A DNA stretch of 64,000 bases from Effrenium voratum (taxonomy: Eukaryota > Sar > Dinophyceae > Suessiales > Symbiodiniaceae). The notes under the pieces are model-generated. The model worked only from the letters and a program-made list of their open reading frames with translations, was not told where the DNA came from and searched no databases. Positions 20,371-32,949 of this stretch are shown here, piece after piece; within the stretch, counting starts at the first letter, position 1; each line of letters opens with the position of its first letter. The stretch covers positions 755,001-819,000 of the forward strand of contig CAUJNA010003294.1 of assembly GCA_963377175.1 (NCBI GenBank). The letters run 5' to 3'. Position numbers and translations under genes: made by a program.

Positions 20371-23300
20371 AGTTGATGCATGATGTGAGAGAACTTGTTG
20401 TTTTCTGGATTCACACGCTCTGCATCGGACAAAGCGATGAATTGTTTGGTTAAAACGCCTGCGAAGCTGCCTTGCAGGTTCGCATGTCAATTGCTTTAGT
20501 AGCGAGCTGTTCGGCATGTTTTGAATGGGTGCGCATAGCACATTTTCCATTTGGACAGCATTGGGTCTTCGGTGTTTGCCCTTCATGGACAGGCGTGCCT
20601 CACCTGCCCGGCCAAGCTTCCCTGCCAGCGCATGCCTCAGAGACGGTTAGGCCTTAGGCCCCTGGCGCAAACTGACCCCGCAAAGAAAGACCCGGGTGGC
20701 CGGCCCCAAGGACGTGCTGCAGTGCGCAGGTGGGGGGCCAAGAGAGAGAGAGAGAGAGAGAGGGCACAAACATGACCCATGTGTGCCCCGCGCTGATGAG
20801 GCGCTTACTCGCTGCTGGCGATGGGGGTGACACTGAAGGACCTGGTTTTGAGAGGTGTAACTTGTAACCACGGAACGTCAGGCAGACAAAGGTAATTCCA
20901 TTGTCACGCCTTGGGAAACAGGATTTGATATTGAAGCAGTCGCAGGGCGGAGAGGCCTCACTCTTAGCGCGGATCATCAGATGCAATGAAATCCAGAAAG
21001 CCAGCAGCCGGAAAGGAATCATGCCTACTTCACGGATATGTCCTTCGCAGCATTGGCTCATGGGAGACCCGAGTGCGGATCTTTGACGTTCACGAAGAAT
21101 TCCGTTTGCAACTGCTGCGCCAAGCACAATGGCACGCATCTGCCTTTTCCTTTCTGTCGGCCAATGTGCACGAGGGCTGCGCTCCTTGCCCTCCCAGCGC
21201 TCTGGGCCCCGTGGCTCGCGGCTGCGACGCTGGGCGTGACGATAGATTCATTCTGGGAAAACCTTGGGCCAGCCTAAACATTTTGGAGGGGTATTCTTAT
21301 GACATGCTTTTTTTTGATTTTTGTTTTTATCTCCCCACCTTAAGCAACTGCAAGCAAGCGCCTGCGACGGAACGGTCCAGGAAGCCCCGGCCGCAGGGAG
21401 CTCTTGGTCCAGGCTCCGAGGCCCTGAGCCGTCAAGAAGCAGAGGCGCTGCTGAAGCAGAGCCTTGCCTAAGGTCCTCGGACCTAGCCGTTGGCTTGTGC
21501 AATGTCGGTTCTTCCGGCCGAGATCCTGGGTGAACGTATCTAAATGAAATATGATTGAGACACGTGTCTTTTTTTGTCCTTTTTTCTTTTCGGGGTGTGC
21601 CGGGCTGTCAACTCTTGTTTTTGTTCTCTGGGTAACCCCCTCCCCCCTTGGGCCCAAAAAAGTTCACGGACGACTGTTTTTGTTTCAGGAATGTAAGCTG
21701 GCTGGCTGAGCGCAAAGTCTCCTCGAACACCACCGGAGGAGATGTCAGTGGGAGAATTTGCTGGTTAAGTTATATAATTGTTTCGTATTGGTTTGGAATT
21801 GGCCTACTCCAATTTACGCACTATTGGGCAAAGGCGCTGTGTAGCTGGCTGGCTTCAAGCAAAGGATGTTTCTTTGGTTGCTTCTCGCAACTGCAGCCCT
21901 CAAGTCAGCCCTACACCCCAAGCTCCACACCGAAAAGTCCAAAACCATGAGATACCAAAGCTCACTTTCCAAACGCATCCCGAATCCACACCTTGCACGT
22001 TTCAAGCAACGTACTGGACAGAACGTTGGTTTGCCGATGTGGCAATGTGTGCACTTGTGGCAAGGTACAAGCAAGGCTTTGATGAGGATGGAGACCCACT
22101 GCGGCGGCGGGGCCCAGCTTTGGCATGCTCAGCCTGCAACTCGGCGACACTGAAAGCTTAGCGCACAGTGCGAGGCGTTGTCAGATATGAGGCCAGCTTG
22201 CAGCAAAACGTGCCTTGGCTGCACCAGTAGCCACAAGGCACCGAAGCGTTTGCGCGGTGTTGTGTTGTGTGTGTGTGTGTGTGTCTTTGTTTGCATGTGT
22301 TTCACTTCCCCTGCCCCAAGGATTTCAAAGCAAAGTTGCGAGCAAGGTCAAAGGCACGGCCGAAATCGCAATCAACAAATTTTGTTCACCGTGGGCCTCA
22401 TTTTTGACTGTGTCTGGTGGCACCTGGTGGTCGTCGGGGAAGTTTGATCTTGTCAGGGAAGATGACAGAGGCACAGCGGCGATCTGCCTTCAGACTAGGC
22501 GTGGAAGCAGCCTGTGCAGAAGAGCTGTTCCCACAGCAGATGGCTGTTGCACCTTGGCAGGGCCATCGCGTTTCTGTCGCTGTTTGAATTCGAAGCGCGG
22601 AGGTTCCATTGCATGTCCATGGCTGTGCAGATGCATGGCTCACCGGACGACCTTTGCACTGAGGTCGAGAAGGAAGGCAAGGAGTTCTATGTTGACTTCC
22701 AGGAAGCTATGGGAAGCCAACATGGCAGAGTCAGTGTCAAGGCCATGAGCCCAGAGATCAAGGCTGGATGATGGATGTATATCGATGTAATTAGCGGACG
22801 TATCTCTATGCAAAGATATGGGTCGTTATCCAGATGGCCTTGGCTCTGGAACCATGTCAGGCATGTAGGCAACACGGCCCTGTTGCAGGCAGATGCTGTT
22901 GCAGCCTGCCGCTACACACTGCAGGAATACCGAGAGCGGCTGCTGCGAGAGGTGCCTTGCAGGTCAAAACGGGAGAAGTGAACCGTTGAGCCCAAAGGCC
23001 AACTCTGCGTATGGGGCTTGAACCTCCGGTACCCGGTGAAGCAGAGGCCATGAGGCAACCACAACCCTGAGCTCTCCGGCTGTCAGGTTCTTGCCATCCC
23101 GAGAAGCGGCCGAGGGTCGGACCTGGACTTTGTTGGCTTAATTTGTGGGCAGATGGCGAAGGCAGGCTGACACGTTTCTTCATCGAAAGGAGAAGGGAGC
23201 TGCGCGCGGGCGTCTCGTATCTTGTGGTTGGAGCCTGGTTTCTAAAAAGAGGCCAGGCCAAACCCTGAGCACCGACAGGTGTGTGATCGGTCTGACGAAC

Positions 23301-23650
23301 GCGACGAGCTGTGACTCACGAAATCCGGCCAAAGAGCTCCAGGCGACTCATCGCAGGCAAACCGGGTCCTGCCAAAGGTTCGCGGGACCTGGGCATTGAA
23401 AAACTGGGGCGAGCGTCAGATTTGGCGTTGTGGCCTTTTCGCGCGCTTTTGCACGTTGGTAACTAGGGGACTGGTCCCAGGTACCAATGCCTCAAGAGCT
23501 CATCATTCTGACTGTGTGCACGGCCACTGCCGCCGTGCAGCTTGTGGCATTGGCCTCGGTGACGCGTGTGAGTTTGACTCAGGGATGTATGCGCCGCGCC
23601 TGTACAGCGATCACGTAGCACAGCGTCGGAATGATAGAGCAGGTTCGCTG
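20371..23650. other. Unassigned region with exon-like pieces and simple repeats
   Basis: A hydrophobic coding-like piece at 21174-21260 (LLALPALWAPWLAAATLGV) could be a last transporter exon. A second piece at 22620-22770 (DDLCTEVEKEGKEFYVDF) looks coding but is unidentified. Short simple repeats are (GA)n at 20741-20761 and (GT)n at 22262-22284. No complete gene could be assembled. Confidence 0.35.
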
Positions 23651-23652
23651 CC

Positions 23653-25806
23653 ATGTTGCTTGCGGAAGAGATAACTGACTCTGGGCACTGGGCCAAGGCG
23701 GTTGCCGTTTTGTTACAGGCAGAGTCGAAGGGCTTGGTGAAGGAAAGGGACTACGCGGCAGCAATCACAGCTTGTGCGAAGAAGCAGAAGTGGACCTGGG
23801 CGCTGCACCTGCTTGCCAAATGCTTGTCCACGGGCAAGCGGATGAGAGAGGCCACCTGGAACAAAGTCATCAGCTCAGCCGGCCGGACGAGAGCGTGGCA
23901 GGCGGCCGTTTCTCTATTCGGGCATTTTTTTGGTAGAGCCATCCGACCTTCTATCATTGCTTACAGCGCGGTGGTCAGTGCCTGCGAAAAGGGAGAGCAG
24001 TGGCAACTGGCCATGGGCTTCCTGCAGCAACTGGAAAGAGCCACACTGCAAGCAGACCTCATCATTTTGAATACGGCAATCAGCGCTTGTGGGAGCTGCG
24101 GCCGCTGGCAAAGCGCGCTGGCACTCCTTTGGGGCCTCAACGCCAGGCAGGTTCAAGGCGACGCCATTTCTTTCAATGCAGCCATCAGCGCCTGTGAGAA
24201 GGGCGGGGCCTGGGCTCATGCGCTTTTGCTCCTAGCTTCCCTCTTGCGCCAGGGGAGGGGTGACCGAATCTCCTTCAACGCTGCCATCAGCGCCTGCAAG
24301 GGCAACTGGCCGGCGGCAATGCTTCTGCTACAGCAGATGCAACAGCACCAGCTTGTCCCGGATTTGATTAGCATCAATGCAGCCATGAGCGCCTGTGAGG
24401 GGCAAGGGTTTTGGGAGGGAGCCTTGTCATTGCTGGGGTCATTGCCCGGCCGAACTCTGACACCCAACGCAATTTCATGCGCTGCAGCTGTCAGCTCTTG
24501 TGGCAAGGGCGGGCGTTGGCAACTTGCGCTTGAAGTTGTGTCAGGCTGCCGCAGTCAGAGTTTGCGGGTTGATGTCGTTTTGTGCAATTCGGTGATTTCA
24601 GCTTGTGGGAAGGGTGATCAGTGGGAGCTAGCAGCAGGCCTGCTGTTTGAATTCCGGAACGCCGGCCTTGGTCCCAACCTCATCTCCTACAACACTGCCA
24701 TCAGTGCCTGCGAAGCAGCTGCCCAATGGTCCATGGCCTTGGCTCTGGTGGATCCACTGCATACTGAGGCGCTGCAGCCAGACCTCACAACCTTCAACGC
24801 GCTGATCAGCGCCTGTGGCAAGGGTCAGCAGTGGCAGTTGGCCCTCGGTCTCCTGGACGGCGTTCGTGGGGACGAGGTCACCTATGGTGCGGCAGTGGAT
24901 GCGATGGCCCGGGCCGCCCAGTGGGAGGCGGCCCTCTCGCTGCTCCGCGCGAGTGCGGCTGGGCCTGGGCTCAACGAGGTGATCTGTGCGGCAGGGATCG
25001 GCGCTTGTGGCGCTGGGGGCCGGTGGCCGGAGGCGCTTTGCCTGCTGGCAGAGGCCAGGCGCAGCTCTGTGGCGAACTTGGTGGCCTACAACGCTGCAGC
25101 CAGCGCTTGCGAGAAGGCTGCACGCTGGGAGCTGGTTCTTCTTGTCTTCAGCGAGATGGAAAATGCACGCATGTCTGCAGACGCGGTTACATGTAGTGCA
25201 GTTACCAGCGCTTGCGAGCGCAGCAGGCAGTGGCAGATTGCCTTACTCTTCTTTACCGCAATGTGCGAGAAGCAAGCCAGCCTGGATACAATCAGCTATG
25301 GGTCTGCCATCAAAGCGTGTGAAACAGGCAAGGCTTGGGAGGAGGCCTTTTGGATTTTCAGCTGCATGTTGAAGAAGGGAATTGTGCCAGACGATCTCAT
25401 TTGCAACTCCCTGGCCAGTGCATGTTACATGACTGGACAGTGGCAAGCCGCTTTGAGCGTGATGCGGATGTTCCAAGATCTGTCAGTTCCAGCCAGCACC
25501 ATCACTTACAACGCAGTCATGAGCACGTGCGAGAGAAGTGGCAGGTGGCAGGTGGCCCTGGTTTTGCTGGAAGAGCTGCAGCAGCAACAGCTGGAGCCCA
25601 GCCCAGTGACCTGCAGCGTCTTGACCAGGACCTGCCACGCCAGCTCGCAGTGGCGCAAAGTGCTGGCCCTGGTGCAGATCTTGCCTGCGGATGTCAGCGC
25701 GCTGGGCACGGCGGCGGCCGCGGCCGAGGAAGCTCTGCAGCATCGCGCCTTGCTGGAGCTGCTGGAGCGGGCAGCTTGCCACGGCCGCGCTCACCTGGAG
25801 GCCTGA
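23653..25806 (+). CDS. Pentatricopeptide-repeat protein, 717 residues, uninterrupted
   Basis: A single uninterrupted frame runs from ATG 23653 to TGA 25804-25806. It is built almost entirely of PPR units about 35 residues long, roughly twenty in all. Each has the pattern of a hydrophobic 'P.LISYN' strand followed by AISACEKGGQW and ALALL. Examples are LISYNTAISACEAAAQW and VAYNAAASACEKAARWEL. Like other PPR proteins it presumably binds RNA sequence-specifically, perhaps in plastid or mitochondrion. The N-terminus (MLLAEEITDSGHW) has no clear targeting peptide, so an upstream exon might supply one. No intron is needed anywhere, unlike the related gene upstream. No extra C-terminal catalytic domain (DYW or SMR) is visible. 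Confidence 0.92.
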   Translation: MLLAEEITDSGHWAKAVAVLLQAESKGLVKERDYAAAITACAKKQKWTWALHLLAKCLSTGKRMREATWNKVISSAGRTRAWQAAVSLFGHFFGRAIRPSIIAYSAVVSACEKGEQWQLAMGFLQQLERATLQADLIILNTAISACGSCGRWQSALALLWGLNARQVQGDAISFNAAISACEKGGAWAHALLLLASLLRQGRGDRISFNAAISACKGNWPAAMLLLQQMQQHQLVPDLISINAAMSACEGQGFWEGALSLLGSLPGRTLTPNAISCAAAVSSCGKGGRWQLALEVVSGCRSQSLRVDVVLCNSVISACGKGDQWELAAGLLFEFRNAGLGPNLISYNTAISACEAAAQWSMALALVDPLHTEALQPDLTTFNALISACGKGQQWQLALGLLDGVRGDEVTYGAAVDAMARAAQWEAALSLLRASAAGPGLNEVICAAGIGACGAGGRWPEALCLLAEARRSSVANLVAYNAAASACEKAARWELVLLVFSEMENARMSADAVTCSAVTSACERSRQWQIALLFFTAMCEKQASLDTISYGSAIKACETGKAWEEAFWIFSCMLKKGIVPDDLICNSLASACYMTGQWQAALSVMRMFQDLSVPASTITYNAVMSTCERSGRWQVALVLLEELQQQQLEPSPVTCSVLTRTCHASSQWRKVLALVQILPADVSALGTAAAAAEEALQHRALLELLERAACHGRAHLEA

Positions 25807-28360
25807 GGTGGTTGCGCAGCCCGGGTCGATGTCCAGCCTGTGAGTCAACATGCCAAGCCGCGCGCCAAGTACTTGGCTTTTACCTGTTGCGCGCTGCGGA
25901 GTGAAAAGCACGAGTAGCAGGTGCCTTACAGTCTGACACACTGCCACGCTGTTGGGCACGCCAACTCGAATCCAACACTAGAATCCTGCACATCCAGCCT
26001 CCGTCCCTCAGGCGCAGCTTGTTGCCTTGCCTTGGGTGCTCCCAGAGTTGGACGAGCGGCACCGCATCTTTGCGGACCGCTTCTCAGCGTTGACAGCTTC
26101 TTGTGCGCCACAGCGTTTGTCGCAGTTTGGCGTCAAAATCGGCCTGGTCGGCATCAGAGCATGCTTCAGGTGGTTGTGAGTTCACCCCATTGACTCGGTG
26201 TGCCATCCAGCTTGGCTCATGGCGTCGCGGCGTCAGGCGGGTTGGCACCAGCTCCTGGGCGCCGAGATTCCCGCCACACCATGGCCTCAGCCTCAGGCGA
26301 ATGCGGCTCAAGGGGACCCAACTTGCCGCGCGTGGCATGGGGGAAGTTGGCTTTGAGGGCAACGCTTTCTGCATCCGGGAGTCGGTAAGGAGAACGCACA
26401 TTGTTCCACCATCGGGGTCAAGGTTGCGCAATTATTTCATTGGCTTCCCAATCTTGGCCCCAGCAGAAACTGCGGCCAAGAACGCAACTTCCATTGATTG
26501 TTATTCAATTGTTCCCGGAATGGCACTCCTGACATGCGCACCCTATGCCAGCGGCGAGTCAAGGATTGCACTCACATACTGGGCGCTGCGCCCTGAGCTG
26601 GGCGTGCTGGGCGCGTTGAGTGAGTTTCAAAGGCTTCATTGCAGCAGACATGTTCAGCAGTGTTGTGCGTGAGGGAGAACGTTGCACGTGAGGTGCAACG
26701 TGATATTCAGCCTGAGTGCCTTGCGCCTGGTGCGGCGGGCCTCTGCGGCGACGGTGGTGCTCACTAACGCCGGGTGCTTAGCTTCGTAGACGTCCTGCTT
26801 GCCAACTGGACTTGTCCTGTGCGGTGTGTGTGGTTGCATGTCCCCTACAGAAGCCGAAATCCTCATCCCACAACAAGTGACACAGAGTGTTCCAGTCAGC
26901 GTGAGGACCACCTGGAAATGGGCCGCACTTGTGGCAGGGGAGGGGGACAAGACTCTTAAACCCCAACAAAGCACCAAGAGCGGACATGAGCCCAAGCTGC
27001 CCATCAAGGTGGTGGCCTTGCCCATGAGCGTGCTCAGCTCAGGATAAAAGTCCCAACAGTCTTCGCCAATGTGATTTGTTTGTTGTGGAGGCAGTGTCCA
27101 TGCCATCCGCGGGTTTTCAACCGATTATGTGGTTGAAGAATCATTTCACACCAGGGTGCAGCGCCGGGGAAGGGGGGGGGGGTGGGCTGCCTCAGGCGCT
27201 GATTTTCTGCTTTCCGCTGCCTTTATTAGAGCTTGGGCCTCAACGCGCCAAGCAAAGGTCACTTGCATTTCGTCCGTTGGAAGTGCAGATGGGTGGGCGC
27301 AGGCGACAGCATTTTCGATCGCACTTCGCTGTGAGTTTGCTTCTTGCTGCGGCCTCAGGGGACGTAGTTGTGTTGGCAATTTCGTTTCAACTGGCTTCTC
27401 ATTGGATGACGCCATGACTCAAGAGACGCCGTAGTCAGTAGTCAAGGGCAAAGACAACGAGCCGCGAGAGAGGGAGAGCTACTGCTTTGAACTGGCCAGC
27501 GAGACAGGTGGTGGCGGGCAACCTCCTCTATGGTCTTGGCCTTGGCGATCAATATGGCTTTGGCAGGGTGACGAGCTAAAAATGATCCCTTCATTGAAGC
27601 ACCGCCGCGAGATGATGTGCCCCCGGAATTATCGCCGCCGCACTTGACTTGGCGCAACAACATTGCTTTCTGTAGGCGTGTGGCGGGCGCGTAGGCAGTG
27701 AGGCGTGGTTCTGGAGCCTGCCAGTTGCTCAGGAAGCACCTCATGGCGCAGAAGGACTGCCTGATGTTGCGGCCTCTGAGCCGGCCCCAAACCATCCCAA
27801 ACCCCCAAACTCAGAGGCGCACGCCCAGTACAAAGGCATCCAGCTGGGTCAGTGTGGCTTTGGGGCAGTGGAGCTACATGTGGATTTGGGCCCACATTCT
27901 CAAAGCAGATTCGTGCGCGATGTCCAGCTCGGATCGCTGTAATTCTAAGAGTTTTCCTCGGGGCGCCAAGGCAAAGGCCACGGAATGCAAAGCCCATGTC
28001 CTGTCAAACGGGAAGCCTCGTTTGCTTTCCCCTATCCATGGAACTCATAGGTCATTTTGTGGCGTGGTACTTCCAGACCTTGGCCGTGAACAAAGCTCTA
28101 TGCGCTCTCTGTGCAGAAATGGCTTGGCGAAACCTGGCGCAGGTGCGGTGTGGACGGCTGGCACTTGGCGTGAACATTTGTCCATTGGGTTCGATCGATT
28201 GGACGTGCAGTTGGTGTATGTGTTGAGCAGCCACTGCGGTTCAAGCGAGGCGTTGGACGGCGGGGTATCATGGCCTCGCTTTCGATCATGCGGGTTTTAA
28301 GATTCATGTTGGGCCCACCCGGCGTGGCTGCCTCAAGGGCCAACCAACTCAGCGTCGGCA
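25807..28360. other. No assembled gene
   Basis: Scattered + strand pieces look exonic, for example 26700-26770 (FSLSALRLVRRASAATVVLT), but none can be joined or named. Minus-strand frames at 26654-27106 and 27442-27997 lack domains. Confidence 0.3.
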
Positions 28361-28371
28361 AAGTGCCCTGC

Positions 28372-28475
28372 CCAGGTGCCGCTGTGGATCGTCCTTGCCT
28401 TTGACACTATCATGCTGATGATCGTCCTTGGCGTTCTGCTTCTGCCGCTTCGCCCAAAAGAGAAAGACACCATGG
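28372..28475 (+). CDS. Possible exon with one membrane helix
   Basis: After an AG at 28373-28374 the frame gives VPLWIVLAFDTIMLM and IVLGVLLLPLRPKEKD, a strong hydrophobic helix followed by a basic stop-transfer stretch. Neighbouring exons were not found, so this is only a fragment. Confidence 0.35.
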
Positions 28476-28479
28476 GAGG

Positions 28480-31400
28480 AAAGCAGTTGTCATCATTGCG
28501 GGGCCTCTGGCTTTTTGGGTCTGAGTTGGCAATGCTAGCAGTTAATTTTGTTGGAGAAAGAGAGAGGGAGAGGGTGAAAGAGAAGGAGTGAAGACATTGG
28601 GTTGAAACACTGGAACGAGGTTGCCAGAGGAAAAGTGCATGTTTGTAATGTTTCGCTCAGGGGTATGCATGCCGCTATTTCTTTCCTGGCAGCTGCAAAG
28701 CGCCTCCTAGTGGCCTGCTATTTACAGTAGGGGCAAGCAGGGAGAATCGCTGCTTGGTATTGGCTTAGAATCGGCTAAATTCTAGTTCAGTATGGGGACC
28801 GTGTTGGGAAAGCCAGTTGCATCATTCGAAGGACCTTAGTGAACATGGGGAAGGGATTGGTGTTCATGGTTCTGAGTTCTGAGGCTAGAAAGCACCGCCG
28901 GGTGTTGCTTTTTGTGTAGGCTGCTGCCCAAGACAGTGCTGGCCAAGTCGAAGCTGGTCCGTGTCGCTCGAAATCGGCTCAGGCCTCAGGATCCTGTACC
29001 CAGGAAGGGAACATCGACTATTCGCGTCGCACCATTCGGAAGTGGGCAACCTTGCCAATCTGCTTTTCACTACACCGACAGCATTGTTTCGGCAAGTCCG
29101 CTGGCCCCAGCGTTGTTGACATTGGCATTGTTTGGTCTTGGCCAAGGCTGACGCGCTGGCTGGGCAGGATAGTAGAGTCAGGACCTCAGTTTGAACAACA
29201 GACGCAACCACAAGCACCTTTCCGGTTGCACTTATTGGGTGGGGTGCTTTGGTCCTTTTGCTTGATTTGCTTACCGAAGATAGCCCTCGATGACACGATG
29301 CTTGTATCGAAGGCTGTCCATGCAGGGGCCGCGCGGCTCTCGGCGCTTGCAACTTGTTAGGACTTGTGTCCATGTCAGCATTGCACTGAGGCTCGTAGCC
29401 GGGACCGTTTGGCTCGGCAAGAAGCTGGGCAAGGGCAGCCCGAGGCCAAGACCCTTCACCACTTCGCTTCTTCACTGAAGCTAAGGGCTCTCTTCGGTGC
29501 CAAAGGCGCCCCATGATGCTCGGCCAAGACTGGTTGGCTGACAAGAGTTTGGCAAGATCCCGTTTGCTTCCCCTGCGCTCTTTCAGGCTATTCCAGTTTG
29601 TACGACCTTTGGCTGGCAGACCTGCTCTGGCTGACAAAGACCGTTCCGGAAAGAACTTGAATTCAATGTAGTGTGACGTGCTTCGGGGATTCGATGAGAT
29701 GAATCGCCAGTCCCCCTCCCCCCGACACCCCTCAATCGGCGTGATGCAATGCATTGCAGAAAGCTTGCCAAGGGCATCTCGGTGAAAGCTGACAGCATGT
29801 ATGAGGCAGGGCGTTGCGCGCCATGATCATGGGGGGTAGCTTCTGGAAGCAAACAGGTGGGGTCATGTGGGGCTGGATTTCAACAGGATCTTGCCACTGG
29901 CGCGCAAGGCGCCAAATGTGAGATGTGGGTGTCAAGTGCTTGATCTCAGGTCACAGTCAAGATCTCTCCCACGAAAGGGTGGAATCTCTTCCACGAGGCA
30001 TGGCACCAGCGGGTTGTGCGTGGTTTGCTGGAGAGGCACCTTACATCAGTTGCACGCAGGAGGACTTTGTGGTTGCGTTTGCCCGAGACGGCACCGATGT
30101 TTGGGCAGAGCAACTAGCCCAGATTCAGATGAGCCCTCATGTTTGCAGCAGTCAGTGGAAAAGTTGAAAATTTATTCAGCCGTCGTGACACCCTGCAGGC
30201 GGTCGTTCAGCAGAATGGAGGACTGTGAGGACCTGAGTGGTCAACCAGGCCTGTTAATCAGGCAGCGCAGCGATATATCCTGGGGCAGGGGGTTTTGTGG
30301 CTGGAAGCTAAATCCAGCTCCAGCATGCCAGCATGTGCCACTGCTTCTGCCAGGTAGCCTGAAAAAAGGCGACCGCTTCAAGCCCCGGACTCAGCCGAGA
30401 ACCACAACTATGCTGCATACGTCATGAGTCTCCTCTATGGGCCGGGCTTCGTTGTGGGCGACGCTTGTAATCCGGCAAGGGCTTGCAGCAAGCTCTCAGA
30501 AAAAGCACGCTGCGGGTTTTGTTGCGTGACGTTGCTTTGCAACCGAGGATGGTCATTCCAGGATTGCCCTGCTCTCGGGATGCCTTCTCTTGGGTGTCAA
30601 AGCTTTGGCACGTTTGCCGCTGCTCATGTCTTGCTGTTGGCATGTTGTCCTTGTCTGCAGACCTGGTCTCTTGAGACTTGTGTTGTGAGATGGACAGCCC
30701 TTGTAGGGATGTCTCTTCAGATGCCCATGGCCATCTGAAAGTAAGGTTGGCCTGTGCATGTCATTTCCAGGCCTGCCTGTACCCGGATAAAGTTCCGCGC
30801 CTGCGGGGCACTCGGATTTGCAGACGACTTCCGGGGCTCCGAGCGGCGATCTCGCAGCTCAGGCGCCGTGTCCTACTGGGGGCGAGGGCCATGGGGCAAA
30901 GAGGCGAGCTCCGCAGGGCTCAAGATTTCTTTTCTTTTTTTTGGGGGGGGGGGTTTGAAATGGATGGCAGGCAACTGCCTCGACCATGGCAAAGCCCTCC
31001 GCAGATCTTGGCTTTACAGGCGGGATGGTCTTGAGATGTCGAATGAGTTTGTAACGATCTGCTGCGAAAGGCTTGTGCCATGAGGCTTGTGGCAGTGGTG
31101 TGGCATTGGTGTGGCATGGCGATGTGTCTGGGAGGCCCATTGGGTCCGGCGTGGGAAAAGACAGGCGTGGACCTCGTGAATCGGAATGCTCAACAGAGGG
31201 TCGAGACATTTTGAGCCAAGGCAGTGACAAGAATGAGTACACCTGGCTGCAGACCAGAAATGAGGCCAGACAGGACATTCCATTCAGTTCGCATATTTCA
31301 CGGGCCAGGTTCACATCAGGATACCCATCGGCAAAGATATCCGAGGCAAAGATGTTAAGCCGGACCCTCGGACCCTGTGTGGAGACCAACATGCCCAAGC

Positions 31401-31580
31401 ATGACGTGGGCTTGCAGGTTTAAGGCTCTACCCCACCGCATCCAAGTAGACCTTGCGGCGGCCCCCTCAGCCCGAGCTTGAGAAGGAAGCTGGGAGCAGG
31501 CCGACTGGCTCGAGCTTTGAGGTCGGCGAATCCTTGCAGCTGCTTCATGGCTGCGCTCTTGGAACCGCCTAGCCCCCGCG
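28480..31580. other. No assembled gene; isolated coding-like pieces
   Basis: The longest frame (28885-29754, minus) has no domain and atypical codon use. Short + strand pieces such as 30058-30130 (EDFVVAFARDGTDVWAEQL) look exonic but are unidentified. A T8-G11 tract lies at 30937-30955. Confidence 0.3.
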
Positions 31581-31584
31581 CTTG

Positions 31585-31690
31585 GGATGTGGCAAGGCCA
31601 GTTGGCACACCGCATCAACTCTGATGATGCCACCTGGTACATCGACGAGAGCAAGGACCATGGGAGGCTCACCGTGGGCAAGGACCATGT
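31585..31690 (+). CDS. Possible CS/NudC-like exon
   Basis: The frame reads GQLAHRINSDDATWYIDES followed by GRLTV. The D-x-x-T-W-x-I/L-E/D pattern is found in CS (p23/NudC) domains, which act as co-chaperones. Only one exon is visible, and the match rests on a short motif. Confidence 0.3.
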
Positions 31691-32949
31691 TAGGCATGCC
31701 ACGCTGATTCAAAAATGCCATTGAGCCCACAGCCAACAGCCAATGCATTGTAAAGAAGGGGCTTTTGAGCACTTCGCCCCCTTGACGGATGAATCCGAAT
31801 CGCCACGAGCAGAGCGCATGTGAGAGGTTACCTGGCCCAGGTATATTCAAGTCACTGTCTTCAAGTTGGAGGCTTTGGAAAGGCTCGGCCCAAGTTTATT
31901 TGCTGACTGGTTTCGCCGTAGCGCCAGGTGGACGCGGGTCTTTGAAGGCTTGGGCCTCAGGAGGGAGGCCAATGACCATGATTTGCTACTTTGCCGTTTC
32001 CACAACTCTTGCTCCTGTCTTGCCGTTCACTGGCAGGCTGCGTAATTAGTTAGTTTGAAGACCCCTGTTCCTTTGTTTGCCTTCCATGAAGCCCTGTTTA
32101 GTTCCAAGTGCTACTCATCATCTAGGTGCTGCGTCACACTGTTGCCCCCCTTACTCAGCGGAAATTCCGACAACCGAAAGACCAAGTAGAATAGATGTCG
32201 AACAACTTGACGGATAGCGTCGGACCGTTTGCCGGAAAGCCATGCCGACCCCAGCGGCATGCAATGAGTTGAAGCCGCTGGGGCCTATACATACGTGCAT
32301 GAGGTGACGAACATCCAGAAGTTGATCCACGCCTCATCCAGTGGTTTGTCGACCCTCTAAATCCAGGCGCGCCTGGAACTTTCAATTTTGGAGCTGAAGA
32401 GAGGCGACGGGTTCCTTGTGAATACATTTTGGAGGGACCCTGGGTGACTTAGATGAGCCCCGTTCTCAGTTTGGACGTGAGTGTCGGGGGGGCGGGAGGG
32501 CTCCGCTGTGGAGTTTGTACGTGATGTCAGAAGGATGGCTCGCCGTGCCGCCAAGGTAGCTCAGCGACATGAGCCGGACGCGTTAATGAAGTCCAGCCTG
32601 CGGTTTCCGGGAGTTCAGGGGCATCCCGCAGGCTGGCGCGATGTTTCTTGCACGTGTTGCACGGATGAAGGCCTCAGCTTGCTCTGAAGAGCCCCTGGCA
32701 GGGGCCCGTGAAGCTGAGCGGCTCTCCTGCAAGCCTTGCAATTCAGCGATGGCAGTTTGAGGGCTCAAAATGTGAGCTCTCAAGGCCCAGATGTTTAGAT
32801 AGACTCTGAAAGCCAATGGTGCCCACCAGTGCCAAAATGCCCGATGCATCTTGAGACTCTCAAGATTGCTTCCCATTCCTCGTGCTTGAAGGAAATCGGA
32901 CGGGACCTGAAGCTGCTTCGGCTCAAGGTTCAAAGGCTCGCCAACCGCC

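Noticed and set aside
22990..23050. tRNA-like motif on the minus strand (ggttcaagcccc)
   Set aside because: The flanking bases do not form the T stem or acceptor stem, and no anticodon arm can be drawn.
28885..29754. 289-codon minus-strand frame
   Set aside because: No domain, no homologous motif, runs against the direction of every identified gene, and the residue composition is that of random GC-rich sequence.
32916..32927. Relict spliced-leader end (ttcggctcaag) upstream of eS7 copy 1
   Set aside because: Only about ten bases match, one is different, and similar 'cggctcaag' strings occur elsewhere in the window.
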